From positions 124,001 through 188,000 of the forward strand of contig CANGMI010000002.1 in assembly GCA_947455195.1 (NCBI GenBank): a DNA stretch of 64,000 bases, in the 5' to 3' direction. Below are positions 52,200 through 62,120 of this stretch, piece by piece. Below the pieces are notes generated by a model. That model was not told the origin of the DNA. It saw only the letters and a list, made by a program, of their open reading frames with translations, and did no database searches. The stretch comes from Pseudomonadota bacterium (GTDB lineage: Bacteria; Pseudomonadota; Gammaproteobacteria; Burkholderiales; SG8-39). Numbering within the stretch: position 1 is the stretch's first letter; every line of letters begins with the position of its first letter. The translations under genes were made by a program, and so were the position numbers.

Positions 52200-52709
52200 A
52201 TGCCCACCTATTCGAGTCCGACCGACCGCGCAGCGCGCCTGTTCACGCTGCTCTTTCTCGGATGCCTCGCGATCGTCGGCTGTGCCCTCGTGCTGCAGCA
52301 CGGCTACAGGCTTGACCCATGCCCGTGGTGCATCGTGCAGCGCATCGGGTATCTGACGGTGGCGTTCGTGGCGCTGGTTGCCGCACTGCACCGTCCGTCG
52401 GGCCGCGGCATCACGGTCTATGCGGGCACGGCACTGCTCCTTTCCCTGTGCGGGGCTGCGGCCGCCACCTGGCATGTCTTTCTGCAACGCGACCCGGAGG
52501 CGGCTCGCGCCTGCGCCGGCTCTGCCCTCGAACGCCTGCTTGACGCATCGCGCCTCGGGCATGCCGTGCCGCCGCTGTTCCAGTACGACGGCCCGTGCAC
52601 GCTCAAGCCATGGGCCTTGCTCGGCCTGTCGGTGCCCGAGTGGTCGCTCGCCGGCTTCGTGGTGCTGGCACTGTTCAGTCTCGCCTTGCCTTTCATCGCC
52701 CGCCGATAG
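52200..52709 (+). CDS. dsbB: Disulfide bond formation protein DsbB
   Basis: A 169-residue inner-membrane quinone-linked oxidase that reoxidises DsbA. Four membrane helices are visible. The first periplasmic loop has the C-x-x-C pair in RLDPCPWCIVQRIGY, and the second loop carries the second Cys pair (ARACAG and DGPCTLKPW). WSLAGFVVLALFSLALP forms the last helix. AAGGT precedes the ATG. It ends 4 bp from the convergent recJ stop. No dsbA is in the window. Confidence 0.95.
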   Translation: MPTYSSPTDRAARLFTLLFLGCLAIVGCALVLQHGYRLDPCPWCIVQRIGYLTVAFVALVAALHRPSGRGITVYAGTALLLSLCGAAAATWHVFLQRDPEAARACAGSALERLLDASRLGHAVPPLFQYDGPCTLKPWALLGLSVPEWSLAGFVVLALFSLALPFIARR

Positions 52710-52712
52710 GAC

Positions 52713-54473
52713 TCAGAGCGCCGCGTCTTCCCACGCTTCGATCACGAGTTGCGCGCGAGCAAGCCCGTTGTACTCGTTCACCGAGAGCCGGAAGGCAGCC
52801 TCGATGTGTGCTGGTGCCGCTTCGACCCAGTTGAACCGGATGGCCTCCATCGAGCATCCGGCGACTTCGAGCTGCAGCCGGGTGTGCTTGCCGGCGACGA
52901 GCCTCTGCGAGAGAACGCGGCAGCGATCGCTGAAGATCGGCGGCGAAAAACCCTGACCCCACACCTCGGCTTCGAGCAGTTGCGCGCAGGCTGGGGTGAG
53001 ATAGCTTGCCTCGAGGGGGCCATCGGTGACGATTTCGCGCTGCAGCGCGGCCGGATCGATCAGGCGCGTGGCGATTGCGTCGAAAAGGTGTCTGAATTCC
53101 TCGAGTCGGTCGGCGGCGAGCGTGGCGCCGGCCGCGGCTGCATGACCGCCAAACCGATGCAGCAGTCCGGGGGCTGCCTTTGACACGAGGTCGAGGCAGT
53201 CACGCAGGTGCAGGCCTGCAATCGATCGCCCGGACCCGCGCAGTTCGCCCGATTCGCCGGGTGCAAAGATGAACGCCGGACGGTTCATCTGATCCTTGAT
53301 GCGGCCGGCCAGTATGCCCACCACCCCCTGGTGCCAGGCGGGGTCGAAGAGGGTTACGGTGGTGCTTCCGGCATCGATCATCTCGGGCAGCATGGCGGCA
53401 GCCTGCTCGCTCATCGAGGCCTGGATGGCCCGCCGCTCGGCGTTCAACTGGTCCAGGCGCCGGGCAAGTTCCAGGGCGCCGGCCTCATCCGTGTGAATCA
53501 GCGTTTCGATGCCGATGCTCATGTCGGTGAGACGTCCCGCCGCGTTCAGGCGTGGTGCGAGGCCGAATCCGATATCCATCGTGGTGGCGCGCCGTGGGTC
53601 GCGCCCGGCGGCGGCAAAGAGCGCACGGATGCCCGGGGGCATGCGCCCGCTGCGGATGCGTGCCAAGCCTTCGCTCACGAGGATGCGGTTGTTTCGATCG
53701 AGCGGCACGACATCGGCGACAGTGCCCAGCGCCACCAGCGGCAGCAGTTCAGACAGATTGGGGCCGCCCGCAGCGCTTCCCGGCATATCCCCCGGTGTAC
53801 CTCCCGGCTTGCGGTAATGGCCGCGACGGCGCAGCTCCGCGCGCAGCGCCAGCATCACGTAGAACATGACACCGACCCCGGCTATGGCCTTGCTCTCGAA
53901 TCTGCAGCCCGGCTGATTGGGGTTCACGATGCAGGCGGCATCGGGCAGTTGATCGCCCGGCAGGTGGTGGTCGGTGATCAGTGTGGCGATGCCATGGCGC
54001 CTTGCCGCGGCAACGCCCTCGACACTGGCGATGCCGTTGTCGACGGTGATGATGAGGTCGGGCTCGAGCGCGCGACACTGCTCGACCAGGGCCGGCGACA
54101 GGCCGTAGCCGAGGGTGAAACGGTCGGGGACGATGTAGTCGACGCGGGCGCCCATCGCTCGCAGGGCTTGCAGCCCGACGGCGCAGGCGGTGGCGCCGTC
54201 GCAGTCGTAGTCGGCGACGATCAGCAGACGCGACCCGGCGGCGATGGCATCGGCGAGCAGCACGGCAGCGCGTTCGCAGTTGAGGAGTGCATGGGGGCGC
54301 AGCAGGTCGTCCAGCTTGAGTCCGAGTTCGGCCGGGTCGCGCAGCCCCCGACTGGCATAGAGGCGCGACAGGAGCGGGTGCACGCCAGCCCCGCGCAGTG
54401 CGAGTTCGGCGGCCAGCGCGGCCGGTCGCTGCCGGATGAGGCGCGCCCGTGCGGTACTGCCCTGCGAGTTCAC
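52713..54473 (-). CDS. recJ: Single-stranded-DNA-specific exonuclease RecJ
   Basis: A 586-residue 5'-3' ssDNA exonuclease for recombination and mismatch/base excision repair. DHH-family motifs in order: LIVADYDCDGATACAVG (motif I, near residue 85), ITVDNGIASVEGV (motif II), TLITDHHLPGD (motif III, DHH, near 163) and the DHHA1 motif RFGGHAAAAGATLA. The length suits the family. It overlaps the rpfE-like gene by 4 bp (ATGA at 54470-54473) and is downstream of it in one operon. Confidence 0.96.
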   Translation of the reverse strand: MNSQGSTARARLIRQRPAALAAELALRGAGVHPLLSRLYASRGLRDPAELGLKLDDLLRPHALLNCERAAVLLADAIAAGSRLLIVADYDCDGATACAVGLQALRAMGARVDYIVPDRFTLGYGLSPALVEQCRALEPDLIITVDNGIASVEGVAAARRHGIATLITDHHLPGDQLPDAACIVNPNQPGCRFESKAIAGVGVMFYVMLALRAELRRRGHYRKPGGTPGDMPGSAAGGPNLSELLPLVALGTVADVVPLDRNNRILVSEGLARIRSGRMPPGIRALFAAAGRDPRRATTMDIGFGLAPRLNAAGRLTDMSIGIETLIHTDEAGALELARRLDQLNAERRAIQASMSEQAAAMLPEMIDAGSTTVTLFDPAWHQGVVGILAGRIKDQMNRPAFIFAPGESGELRGSGRSIAGLHLRDCLDLVSKAAPGLLHRFGGHAAAAGATLAADRLEEFRHLFDAIATRLIDPAALQREIVTDGPLEASYLTPACAQLLEAEVWGQGFSPPIFSDRCRVLSQRLVAGKHTRLQLEVAGCSMEAIRFNWVEAAPAHIEAAFRLSVNEYNGLARAQLVIEAWEDAAL

Positions 54474-55519
54474 CGCTCGACTCCTTCGGTTGCCGCAAGA
54501 TAATGCTCGAGGGGCCGATCGCGGCGCCAGAATCGGCGCAAGTCGTGTCGGGTGATTTCGGCTCGCAGGGTCTCCGTGTCGCCGATGGCGTGCAACGTGA
54601 GCATTCCGATCGTGCCCGCGCGCAGGGCCTGAAGGCGTTCCCGAACAGGGCCGGCGTCGATCTCATGCAGCGCCTTGCGCCAGGTGGCTGCATCGCCTGC
54701 ACGGACCGCGCGGGCGGCCGCGTCAGCATGAATCCAGTCCAGTCGGGCTGCAGGGACGCGGGTGGCGTTCGATTGCGCCGTGGACGGGGCTTGTCCTGCA
54801 GCGGTGGCGCGCGCGAGGCCGCGCAGCAGCGGGTCGTCGGTCGCCCAGGTCTCCGGCGAGCGGGGCGGCAGCGCGTGCATCTGGCCCGCGCCCCACGCCC
54901 AGAGCGCGTTGATCGCACGCTGTCCGCGGGCCTCGCGCGCCTCATTGACCGGATGGTCGTGAAGAAGCATCTGCATCTCGGTGAGGAGTCGGCGCCAGCG
55001 GGCGCCATCGGGTCCGCGAGGCAGGCTTGCCTCGGTGAGCACAGCACCGGCAACGGGCGGCGGCGCGGCATGAAAGTCGGCGCTCGCACAGCGCGCGTAC
55101 CAGCGCATCGGGTGCGGCGACACGATCTCGATACCGTCATCGGCCAGGTGTTCGTTGAGCGTTGCGACGAGGCGCTCGGCATCGGGCGGGGCGAGGTCGA
55201 TGGGCGATCCTGCCGCATGCATCACCTGCCGCGCGCCGGCCTCGAGGGGCATCGGGGTGAGGCACACCCAGGTATGGGTGCCCGGGTCGATGCCCTCGCC
55301 CAGCAACTGCCAGGGGCCAAGCGGCAGCGCTTTGCCGTCGAGGCCGAACTGGCCGGCCGCCCATGCCTGAAGGGGCGCCGACCCTGTGACCTCGAGCCGT
55401 GCACGGGCAAGAAGACGCTCGAGCGAGGGCAGTCGCAGGTCCGTCCATGGCGATGCGCCGCTCGGGTCGTCCGCCGAGGTGGGCCAGAAAAGGTGGGGAA
55501 TGACCAGATGGCAATGCAT
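54470..55519 (-). CDS. RpfE-like protein of unknown function
   Basis: A 349-residue protein resembling the Xanthomonas RpfE group, often annotated phosphoglycerate mutase without enzymatic support. Family traits are the start MHCHLVIPHLFWP, then LPSLERLLARARLEVTG, LTPMPLEAGARQVMHAA, ERLVATLNEHLADDGIEIVS and the central MQMLLHDHPVNEAREARGQR followed by AINALWAWGAGQ. No catalytic motif is evident. It is cotranscribed with recJ and divergent from lolC. In Xanthomonas, rpfE lies in the rpf region with recJ, prfB and lysS; the same neighbours occur here without rpfF/C/G. Confidence 0.75.
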   Translation of the reverse strand: MHCHLVIPHLFWPTSADDPSGASPWTDLRLPSLERLLARARLEVTGSAPLQAWAAGQFGLDGKALPLGPWQLLGEGIDPGTHTWVCLTPMPLEAGARQVMHAAGSPIDLAPPDAERLVATLNEHLADDGIEIVSPHPMRWYARCASADFHAAPPPVAGAVLTEASLPRGPDGARWRRLLTEMQMLLHDHPVNEAREARGQRAINALWAWGAGQMHALPPRSPETWATDDPLLRGLARATAAGQAPSTAQSNATRVPAARLDWIHADAAARAVRAGDAATWRKALHEIDAGPVRERLQALRAGTIGMLTLHAIGDTETLRAEITRHDLRRFWRRDRPLEHYLAATEGVER

Positions 55520-55565
55520 GATGTCGATTCAGTGTAGCACCCGGTGACTGTGGGAGAATCACGCC

Positions 55566-56861
55566 ATGCCCTACGAACTGTTCGTCGGCCTGCGCTATAC
55601 GCTCACGCGGCGGCACGACAATTTCGTCTCGACCATTTCGGTCATTTCCATGGCCGGCATCGCCTTGAGCGTGGCCGCCCTGATTGTCGTCCTGTCGGTG
55701 GTCAACGGGTTCGAGCGCGAATTTCGCGAGCGCATTCTCACCGCCACCGCCCATGTGCAGATCAACGCCCCCAGCGGCCTGCTCACCGATTGGGAGGCGC
55801 TGGCCACACGTCTGCGAGCGCTGCCCGACGTCGTTTCAGTCGAGCCCTATGTCGATGCGCAGGCAATGCTGTCGTCGGGAAGCGTCGCGCGTGGTGTCCT
55901 CCTTCATGGCATCGACCCCGAGGCAGATGCCGCCGGTGGGCATCTGGCGGCGCACCTGCGCGCCGGTCGGCTCGATGCGCTCGTGCCCGGGCAATGGCGC
56001 GTGATTCTCGGCGCTGATCTGGCGCGTGCGCTGGGTGTTGCAACGGGCGACCGCATTGCACTCGTCTCGCCGCAGTCATCGGCGCCGGGACGCATGGCGC
56101 CGCGACTGCACGACCTGGAAGTCGCGGGCGTCGTGGCGGTCGGGTTGTATCAGTTCGACAGCGTCATTGCGCTCATGAACCGGCAGGATGTGAGCGCATT
56201 GCGTGCCGAGTCGGGTGCGGCCGAGCGCGAGGGGCCGGATGGCCAGGCGGTATTGCCGGCGACATCGGAACGCTCCGGGGTCTCGGGGCTGCGACTTCGT
56301 CTGCGCGATCCGTTTGCCGCCCCCGCACTGGCCGACGATCTCGCGCGCCGCCTGCCAGGGGTCGCGACGAGCCCGTGGACCCGAACCCAGGGCAACCTCT
56401 TCCAGGCCGTGCGTACGTCCAAGGCGATGCTCGCCCTCATTCTGGCGCTCATCGTCGGTGTGGCTGCGTTCAACATCGTGGCCACACTCGTGATGGCCGT
56501 CATCGACAAGGAAGCCGACATTGCCATCCTGCGCACCCTGGGAGCATCTCGGGGTGCGGTGCTGCGCATCTTCATGACCCAGGGGGTGATGATCGGGCTC
56601 ATCGGAACGCTGGCCGGGGCGGTACTCGGGGTGGGTGTGGCGCTCAACGTGGATGTCATCGTGCCGACCATCGAGCGGCTGATCGGATTTCGTTTCCTCT
56701 CGGCCGAGGTCTACCAGATCGCTGAGTTGCCCTCGGCCCTGCATGCGCGCGACATCGCGCTCACGGTGATGGCATCGTTGGGCCTGTCATTCCTCGCGAC
56801 GCTCTACCCCAGTTGGCGGGCCTCGCAGGTCGCCCCGGCACAGGCGTTGCGCGATGAATGA
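55566..56861 (+). CDS. lolC: Lipoprotein-releasing ABC transporter permease LolC-type
   Basis: A 431-residue permease of the Lol system, which extracts lipoproteins from the inner membrane for LolA. The cytosolic start is MPYELFVGLRYTLTRRHDNF followed by VSTISVISMAGIALSVAALI. A large periplasmic domain follows, then three C-terminal FtsX-type helices beginning near residue 290 (LALILALIVGVAAFNIVATL) and ending [20 protein letters not shown]. It is followed after 12 bp by a second permease and then LolD. Confidence 0.94.
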   Translation: MPYELFVGLRYTLTRRHDNFVSTISVISMAGIALSVAALIVVLSVVNGFEREFRERILTATAHVQINAPSGLLTDWEALATRLRALPDVVSVEPYVDAQAMLSSGSVARGVLLHGIDPEADAAGGHLAAHLRAGRLDALVPGQWRVILGADLARALGVATGDRIALVSPQSSAPGRMAPRLHDLEVAGVVAVGLYQFDSVIALMNRQDVSALRAESGAAEREGPDGQAVLPATSERSGVSGLRLRLRDPFAAPALADDLARRLPGVATSPWTRTQGNLFQAVRTSKAMLALILALIVGVAAFNIVATLVMAVIDKEADIAILRTLGASRGAVLRIFMTQGVMIGLIGTLAGAVLGVGVALNVDVIVPTIERLIGFRFLSAEVYQIAELPSALHARDIALTVMASLGLSFLATLYPSWRASQVAPAQALRDE

Positions 56862-56873
56862 GGGGGGCTCGTG

Positions 56874-58130
56874 ATGAGATACGAGTGGCTGATCGGCTGG
56901 CGCCAGGTGCGTGCGCGGCGGCGCAATCACTTCATCTCGTTCATTTCGCTCTTGTCGACCATCGCGATCGCGCTTGGTGTGGCCTCGCTCATCATCGTGA
57001 TGGCCGTCATCGACGGCCTGCAGTCCGAATTGCGCTCGCGCATCCTGGGTGTGGCCGCCCATGCCGAGGTGGGTGTGCGCGGTGGCACGGGCGCGGGCAG
57101 CGACGGTCTGGCCGAGTGGCAGGCCGTGCGTGAGCAGATGCTTGCGCAACCCGGCGTTCAGGGCGCGGCCGGCTTTGTGCGGGGACAGGCGCTTCTGGCT
57201 GCTGACGATGCCGTGCGTGGGGTCGAGGTGCGAGGCGTTCTGCCGGAGGCCGAGGCCGGTGTATCGGACATTGCCACCCATATGCTGGGCGGGCGCTTCG
57301 ATGACTTGCGCGAGGGCGAATTCGGGATCGTGATCGGGGCCGAGACGGCACGCAGCCTGCGCACGCTCCCCGGTGACCGCATCACGCTCATATCGCCGCA
57401 AGGCGTCGTGACGCCAGCCGGTATCCTGCCTCGGGTGAAGGTGTTCCGGCTCGTCGGGATTTTCGAAGTGGGCATGCCCGAATACGACGCCGGGCTTGCC
57501 TATGTGCATCTGGCCGATGCACAGCGTCTGTATCGCATGGGCGAGACGGTGTCTGGCGTACGCCTGCGCCTGGAAGACCTGGGTGATGCGCCTGTGCTCG
57601 CGCGACGTATCGAACGCGAATCGCCGCGACTGGAAGTGCTTGACTGGACACGCACGCACGCCGCGTTCTTTCGCGCCCTGCAGATCGAGCGCATGGCCAC
57701 GTTCATCATGCTGTCGCTCATCGTCGCTGTGGCAGCCTTCAATGTGGTGTCGATGCTGGTGATGGCTGTCAATGAAAAGCGGGCCGAGATCGCCATCCTG
57801 AGAACCATGGGCGCCATGCCGCGCTCGATCCAGGCCATCTTCATGATCCAGGGGATGATCCTGGGGGTTGCGGGGACACTGGCGGGTGCCCTGGCCGGTT
57901 GCACGATCGCGCTCCAGATGGGCCCCATCGTGCGCTGGATCGAGCAGTGGCTTGATGGCCAGTCGTTGCCCGCAGAGGTCTATTACCTCACCCTGTTGCC
58001 CTCACGCCTGCAGTGGCAGGGGGTGCTTGGCATCGTCGTCCTGTCGCTCGTGCTCAGCCTGGCGGCAACTCTTTATCCCAGTTGGCGGGCCGCTCGCGTG
58101 CGACCCGCGGAGGCCCTGCGCCATGCCTGA
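56874..58130 (+). CDS. lolE: Lipoprotein-releasing ABC transporter permease LolE-type
   Basis: A 418-residue paralogue of the preceding gene with the same topology: [20 protein letters not shown] then [20 protein letters not shown] at the N-terminus, a periplasmic domain, and [20 protein letters not shown] near residue 290. It probably pairs with the LolC-type subunit as a heterodimer. ATG at 56874 (GTG at 56871 is the alternative) follows GAGGGGG. It overlaps lolD by 8 bp. Many betaproteobacteria have a single fused-role LolF instead, so assignment of C versus E rests on order. Confidence 0.9.
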   Translation: MRYEWLIGWRQVRARRRNHFISFISLLSTIAIALGVASLIIVMAVIDGLQSELRSRILGVAAHAEVGVRGGTGAGSDGLAEWQAVREQMLAQPGVQGAAGFVRGQALLAADDAVRGVEVRGVLPEAEAGVSDIATHMLGGRFDDLREGEFGIVIGAETARSLRTLPGDRITLISPQGVVTPAGILPRVKVFRLVGIFEVGMPEYDAGLAYVHLADAQRLYRMGETVSGVRLRLEDLGDAPVLARRIERESPRLEVLDWTRTHAAFFRALQIERMATFIMLSLIVAVAAFNVVSMLVMAVNEKRAEIAILRTMGAMPRSIQAIFMIQGMILGVAGTLAGALAGCTIALQMGPIVRWIEQWLDGQSLPAEVYYLTLLPSRLQWQGVLGIVVLSLVLSLAATLYPSWRAARVRPAEALRHA

Positions 58131-58833
58131 CCACGAACTGCAGTCCGAAGTGCCCGTGCTTGCCTGTGAAGGCGTGCGCAAGGTCTTTCGACAAGGGGCC
58201 GAGGACATCGTCGTTCTGGGCAAGGTCGACCTCACCGTGGCGCGTGGCGAGGTGGTGGCGATTGTCGGTGCGAGCGGTTCGGGCAAGAGCACCCTGCTGC
58301 ACATTCTGGCCGGGCTCGATGCCCCGCACGAGGGTCGTGTGTCGGTCATGGGTCGCGACCTGCAGTCGATGGACGAAACGGCGCGGGGTGCACTTCGCAA
58401 TCGCTCGCTCGGCTTCGTCTACCAGTTTCATCATCTGCTGATGGAATTCTCGGCGCTCGACAACGTCGCCATGCCGCTCCTCATCCGGCGGCTGTCACCG
58501 GCCGAGGCGAGACGACGCGCCGCCGACATGCTCGTGCGTGTGGGACTCGCCGAGCGCCTGACGCACACACCGGCACAACTGTCCGGGGGCGAGCGTCAGC
58601 GTACCGCCCTGGCGCGTGCGCTGGTCACCGAGCCTGCTTGCGTGCTGGCCGATGAACCGACCGGCAATCTCGACGGTGCGACGGCGCAGCGGGTGCTCGA
58701 ACTGCTGCTCGACCTGAATCGGGCACGCGGCGTTGCGCTGGTGATCGTCACTCACGATCTGGCACTGGCGGCGCGGGCTGATCGGGTGTTGCGACTGGTG
58801 GATGGTGAACTGGTGGAGCAGTCCCGGGCTTGA
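58123..58833 (+). CDS. lolD: Lipoprotein-releasing ABC transporter ATPase LolD
   Basis: A 236-residue ABC ATPase powering lipoprotein release. Walker A is [19 protein letters not shown], the Q-loop segment is [20 protein letters not shown] (the Lol-specific pattern), the signature is [16 protein letters not shown], Walker B is [12 protein letters not shown], and the switch His is in [11 protein letters not shown]. It overlaps lolE by 8 bp. Its 3' end overlaps the convergent DUF2062 gene by 86 bp, an unusually deep overlap. Confidence 0.95.
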   Translation: MPDHELQSEVPVLACEGVRKVFRQGAEDIVVLGKVDLTVARGEVVAIVGASGSGKSTLLHILAGLDAPHEGRVSVMGRDLQSMDETARGALRNRSLGFVYQFHHLLMEFSALDNVAMPLLIRRLSPAEARRRAADMLVRVGLAERLTHTPAQLSGGERQRTALARALVTEPACVLADEPTGNLDGATAQRVLELLLDLNRARGVALVIVTHDLALAARADRVLRLVDGELVEQSRA

Positions 58834-59386
58834 GCTTGCGAGCCCGTGCGGCTCGTCGTCGTCGTCGGGCTCGCCAGGCCAGACTTGAGTGGGCGTGCCA
58901 GGCGAAGCGTGTGATTAGCCAGCCGCTGAGCGCCAGCCCCGCTGCGAGCAGGGGCAATCCGAGCGCGAGTGCCGGGCCCAGACTGATCGTCCAGTGGGCC
59001 AGCCGCACCAAGCCGTCGATCGGGTGCTGCCAGTCGATGCCGGGTGCTTCTGCGGGTAACAACGAGCCGGGCAGTACCGATTCCCCGATCCAGCCGGCGA
59101 GGAGGTAGAGCGGCACGATCGTGAAGGGGTTCGTGTAGAGCGTGGTGACGACGGCAATCGGCAGGTTGACCCGAAGCACCACCGCAGCCAGGCCCGCCGC
59201 CAGCATCTGGAACGGTCCGGGGATGAGGCCGGTGAACAGGCCCACCGCCACGCCGCCCGCCACCGCGCGACGGTTCCAGTGCCACAGACAGGGTTCGCCC
59301 AGAAATCGGGTGAAGTGTCGGGCATGACGGTGCCCGCTCAGCGCTTCACGGCTGGGCAGATGGCGACGGATGAGTCGGCGGGACAT
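58748..59386 (-). CDS. DUF2062 membrane protein
   Basis: A 212-residue membrane protein of unknown role. The DUF2062 signature is [20 protein letters not shown] with [20 protein letters not shown] about 50 residues later, and at least three helices are predicted. The C-terminal 45 residues are very Arg- and Pro-rich ([18 protein letters not shown]) and are encoded mostly antisense to lolD. The ATG at 59386 lies just inside the comEC divergent region. The function is not known; similar genes often sit near lol and comEC in this order. Confidence 0.85.
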   Translation of the reverse strand: MSRRLIRRHLPSREALSGHRHARHFTRFLGEPCLWHWNRRAVAGGVAVGLFTGLIPGPFQMLAAGLAAVVLRVNLPIAVVTTLYTNPFTIVPLYLLAGWIGESVLPGSLLPAEAPGIDWQHPIDGLVRLAHWTISLGPALALGLPLLAAGLALSGWLITRFAWHAHSSLAWRARRRRRAARARKLKPGTAPPVHHPPVATPDQPAPPVPDRE

Positions 59387-59537
59387 GGTCGGGTCTGGTG
59401 TTGACGGTGCTGGCTGGGTTGGCTGAACGGGTCGAGTGAGGCGAACGGGCGAGGGGCACTGCCACCAGGAGGCCTTCGGGCTCTCTACTCTAGGCCACAG
59501 CCCCGGCGTGCGGGGCCTTGGGAGGTCAAGAGGCTCG

Positions 59538-62003
59538 ATGTTTGTTGCCCACAGCATTGCCTTCGTCCTGGGGGCCATCGTGCTGCAGTCCGTGGCGGTG
59601 CTGCCGCCGCGCGAGGGGCTGCTCGCGGGCGGGGTGGCCGCGCTGCTTGCCAGCGTGTTGCTGGCGCGCTCGCGAGCCCTCTCGCCCGCTGTCGCGACTG
59701 CGGGGCAGGGGCGCTTTGCCGGTGCTCTCGATGCGTTCAGCCGCGGGGGCGGTGTCGCGCTGGGCGTCTGCCTGACTGTTGCGATCGGCTTTTCCTGGGC
59801 TGGATGGCGCGCCGTCGAGCGCCATTCGGCCTGGTTGCCGCTGGCAGCCGAGGATGTCGATCTGGTGATCGACGGCGTGGTAACCGACCTGCCGCAACCC
59901 TTTGATGGCGGGGTGCGGTTTGCATTCGATCTGGAGAGCAGTTCGCGGTGGGTACTCGCGCCCGGCAGCCGCATGATCCTCACCTGGCGCGAAGCGGCGC
60001 GGGCTGGCATCGATCATCCCGATGTCTTGCGTTCGGGCGAGCGCTGGCGGTTTGCCGTACGCCTGCGTCGACCCCACGCCAGCCTGAACCCTTACGGGTT
60101 CGATTACGAGGCGGCGTTGCTCGAGCGGGGCGTGGTGGCGACCGGTACGGTGCGTGCGCACGCCATGGCCCCGGCGCTGCGACTTGCGGTGCCGGGCCGA
60201 GGCCTGCGAGCCCTGGTCGACCGGGCGCGATCGGCCATTCGGGATCGATTGCGGGCCGCCTTGCCCGAGGCGCCCTGGCGCGGCGTGGTGATTGCACTGG
60301 CTATCGGCGATCAGGCTGCCATTCCGCAGGCGCAATGGCGCATGTTCAATCGTACCGGCATTTCGCACCTCATCAGCATATCGGGCCTGCATGTGACCAT
60401 GCTGGGGGCGCTTGCCGGGACGGCAGCCGCGGCCGTGTGGCGCCGCGTTCCACGGCTCCCGTTGTGGTTGCCGGTACCGAAACTTGCGGCGCTGGTGAGC
60501 GTCATCGCTGCCACCGTGTATTGCGCGCTGGCCGGATTCGGCATTCCGGCGCAACGGACGGTCTGCATGCTGGCGGTGGCCGCCCTCGGACGTTGTCTTG
60601 ATCGTGAGCCCTCGGCCCCGCGCGTACTCGCGCTCGCGCTGATCGTCATTGTCGCCATCGATCCGTGGGCCCCCCTGACCGCCGGATTCTGGCTGTCGTT
60701 TGGTGCAGTGGCGATGCTCTTTCACGCCGGCAGCGCCCAGGGGCTGGAGTCGAGTGTGCGAGCCTGGTTGCGCGCGCAGGGTGTGGTTACCATCGGCCTT
60801 GCGCCCCTGACGCTGGCACTGTTCGGTCAGGTGTCGCTGGTGGGGCCGATCGTCAATGCGGTGGCCATACCGGTGGTGAGCATGGTGGTGGCACCCCTGT
60901 CGCTCCTCGCCGCCGTGTCCCCGATGGACGGCCCGGCGCGGCTCGCTCATGCGATCCTCGCCCTCGGGATGCCGATGGTCGAATGGCTGGCCGCCTTGCC
61001 GCTGGCCGCATGGTCAGCGCAGGTGGCGGCGCCCTGGACCATCGTGCTGGCAAGTGCGGGTGCCGCCTGGTTGCTCGCGCCGTTTCCGGTACGTGCGCGC
61101 TGGGCCTCACCCGCGCTCTTCGTGCCGCTTTTTCTGGTTCACCCCGACTCGGTGGCCGAGGGCCAGGCTCGCCTCGATGTCCTCGATGTTGGCCAGGGGC
61201 TGTCTGTCGTGATTCGCACCCACCGTCACACCGTTGTTTTCGACGCGGGACCTCGGCTCGGAACGGCCGGCGATGCCGGGGAGCGTGTCGTGCTGCCGTT
61301 TCTCCGAGCGGTCGGCCGATCGAGCCTCGATGCGGTGGTCATCAGCCATCCGGATGCCGACCATGCCGGGGGGGCGCGTTCGCTCCTGGCTGGCCTGCCT
61401 GTGGACACTCTGTGGATGCCTTCGGGTACTGCGTTGCGCTCGGGTGCCGGATCCACCGTCGTCGAACCGGCACGCGAGTCGTGTGAGCGCGGGCGCGGCT
61501 GGGAAATGGACGGTGTGCAGTTCACGTTTGTCCACCCCGGCGCGGGGCGGGTGACCCGGCGCGGACGAACCAACCGGACCAGTTGCGTGCTGAAGGTGAC
61601 TGTCGGCGGGCATGCCGTGCTCCTGGCTGCCGACATCGATCGGCTCGCCGAGGCAAGCCTCGTGGCGGCCGAACGTGGTGCACCGGTCTCGATGCTGGCG
61701 GCCGATGTGCTCCTCGTGCCCCATCATGGCAGCCAGAGTTCCTCGAGCGATGCGTTCATCGATGCCGTACACCCCACGGTGGCGATCGTCTCGGCGGGGT
61801 ACCGCAATCGCTTCGGCCATCCGCGGCGCCGGGTCATCGAGCGCTACACGGCGAGAAACATCGCCTTTCTGCGCACCGATCTGGGCGGTGCCGTACGCAT
61901 CGACCTCGACGCGGCGGGGGCTCGCGCCAGCGCCTGGCGCGAGAGCCACCCTCGCTACTACCGCAGCCTGCCAGGCTTGACCGAAGGACGCACCGCATCC
62001 TAG
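59538..62003 (+). CDS. comEC: DNA internalization competence protein ComEC/Rec2
   Basis: An 821-residue inner-membrane channel for uptake of single-stranded DNA in natural transformation. Domains in order: N-terminal DUF4131/OB-like region (residues about 20-210), the Competence membrane domain with FNRTGISHLISISGLHVTML near 270, and a C-terminal metallo-beta-lactamase-like domain from about 545 (LDVLDVGQGLSVVIRTH) with SHPDADHAGG near 601 and PHHGSQSSSSD later. All three are intact. ATG at 59538 is preceded by GGAGG and AAGAGG. Other competence genes are not in the window. Confidence 0.95.
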   Translation: MFVAHSIAFVLGAIVLQSVAVLPPREGLLAGGVAALLASVLLARSRALSPAVATAGQGRFAGALDAFSRGGGVALGVCLTVAIGFSWAGWRAVERHSAWLPLAAEDVDLVIDGVVTDLPQPFDGGVRFAFDLESSSRWVLAPGSRMILTWREAARAGIDHPDVLRSGERWRFAVRLRRPHASLNPYGFDYEAALLERGVVATGTVRAHAMAPALRLAVPGRGLRALVDRARSAIRDRLRAALPEAPWRGVVIALAIGDQAAIPQAQWRMFNRTGISHLISISGLHVTMLGALAGTAAAAVWRRVPRLPLWLPVPKLAALVSVIAATVYCALAGFGIPAQRTVCMLAVAALGRCLDREPSAPRVLALALIVIVAIDPWAPLTAGFWLSFGAVAMLFHAGSAQGLESSVRAWLRAQGVVTIGLAPLTLALFGQVSLVGPIVNAVAIPVVSMVVAPLSLLAAVSPMDGPARLAHAILALGMPMVEWLAALPLAAWSAQVAAPWTIVLASAGAAWLLAPFPVRARWASPALFVPLFLVHPDSVAEGQARLDVLDVGQGLSVVIRTHRHTVVFDAGPRLGTAGDAGERVVLPFLRAVGRSSLDAVVISHPDADHAGGARSLLAGLPVDTLWMPSGTALRSGAGSTVVEPARESCERGRGWEMDGVQFTFVHPGAGRVTRRGRTNRTSCVLKVTVGGHAVLLAADIDRLAEASLVAAERGAPVSMLAADVLLVPHHGSQSSSSDAFIDAVHPTVAIVSAGYRNRFGHPRRRVIERYTARNIAFLRTDLGGAVRIDLDAAGARASAWRESHPRYYRSLPGLTEGRTAS

Positions 62004-62120
62004 AGTCATCGGGCAGTGCGGGTCCATGCCGCCGGTCGATCCTGCCCCCGCACGGCGTCGCGCGCATCCCCGGTCGGACACCGCGCCCGATCCGCCCTCT
62101 TTTTGCAAGGCCAGACCCTC

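Noticed and set aside
48600-55519. A diffusible-signal (DSF) quorum sensing system
   Set aside because: Only the housekeeping neighbours and an rpfE-like gene are present; rpfF, rpfC and rpfG are not.
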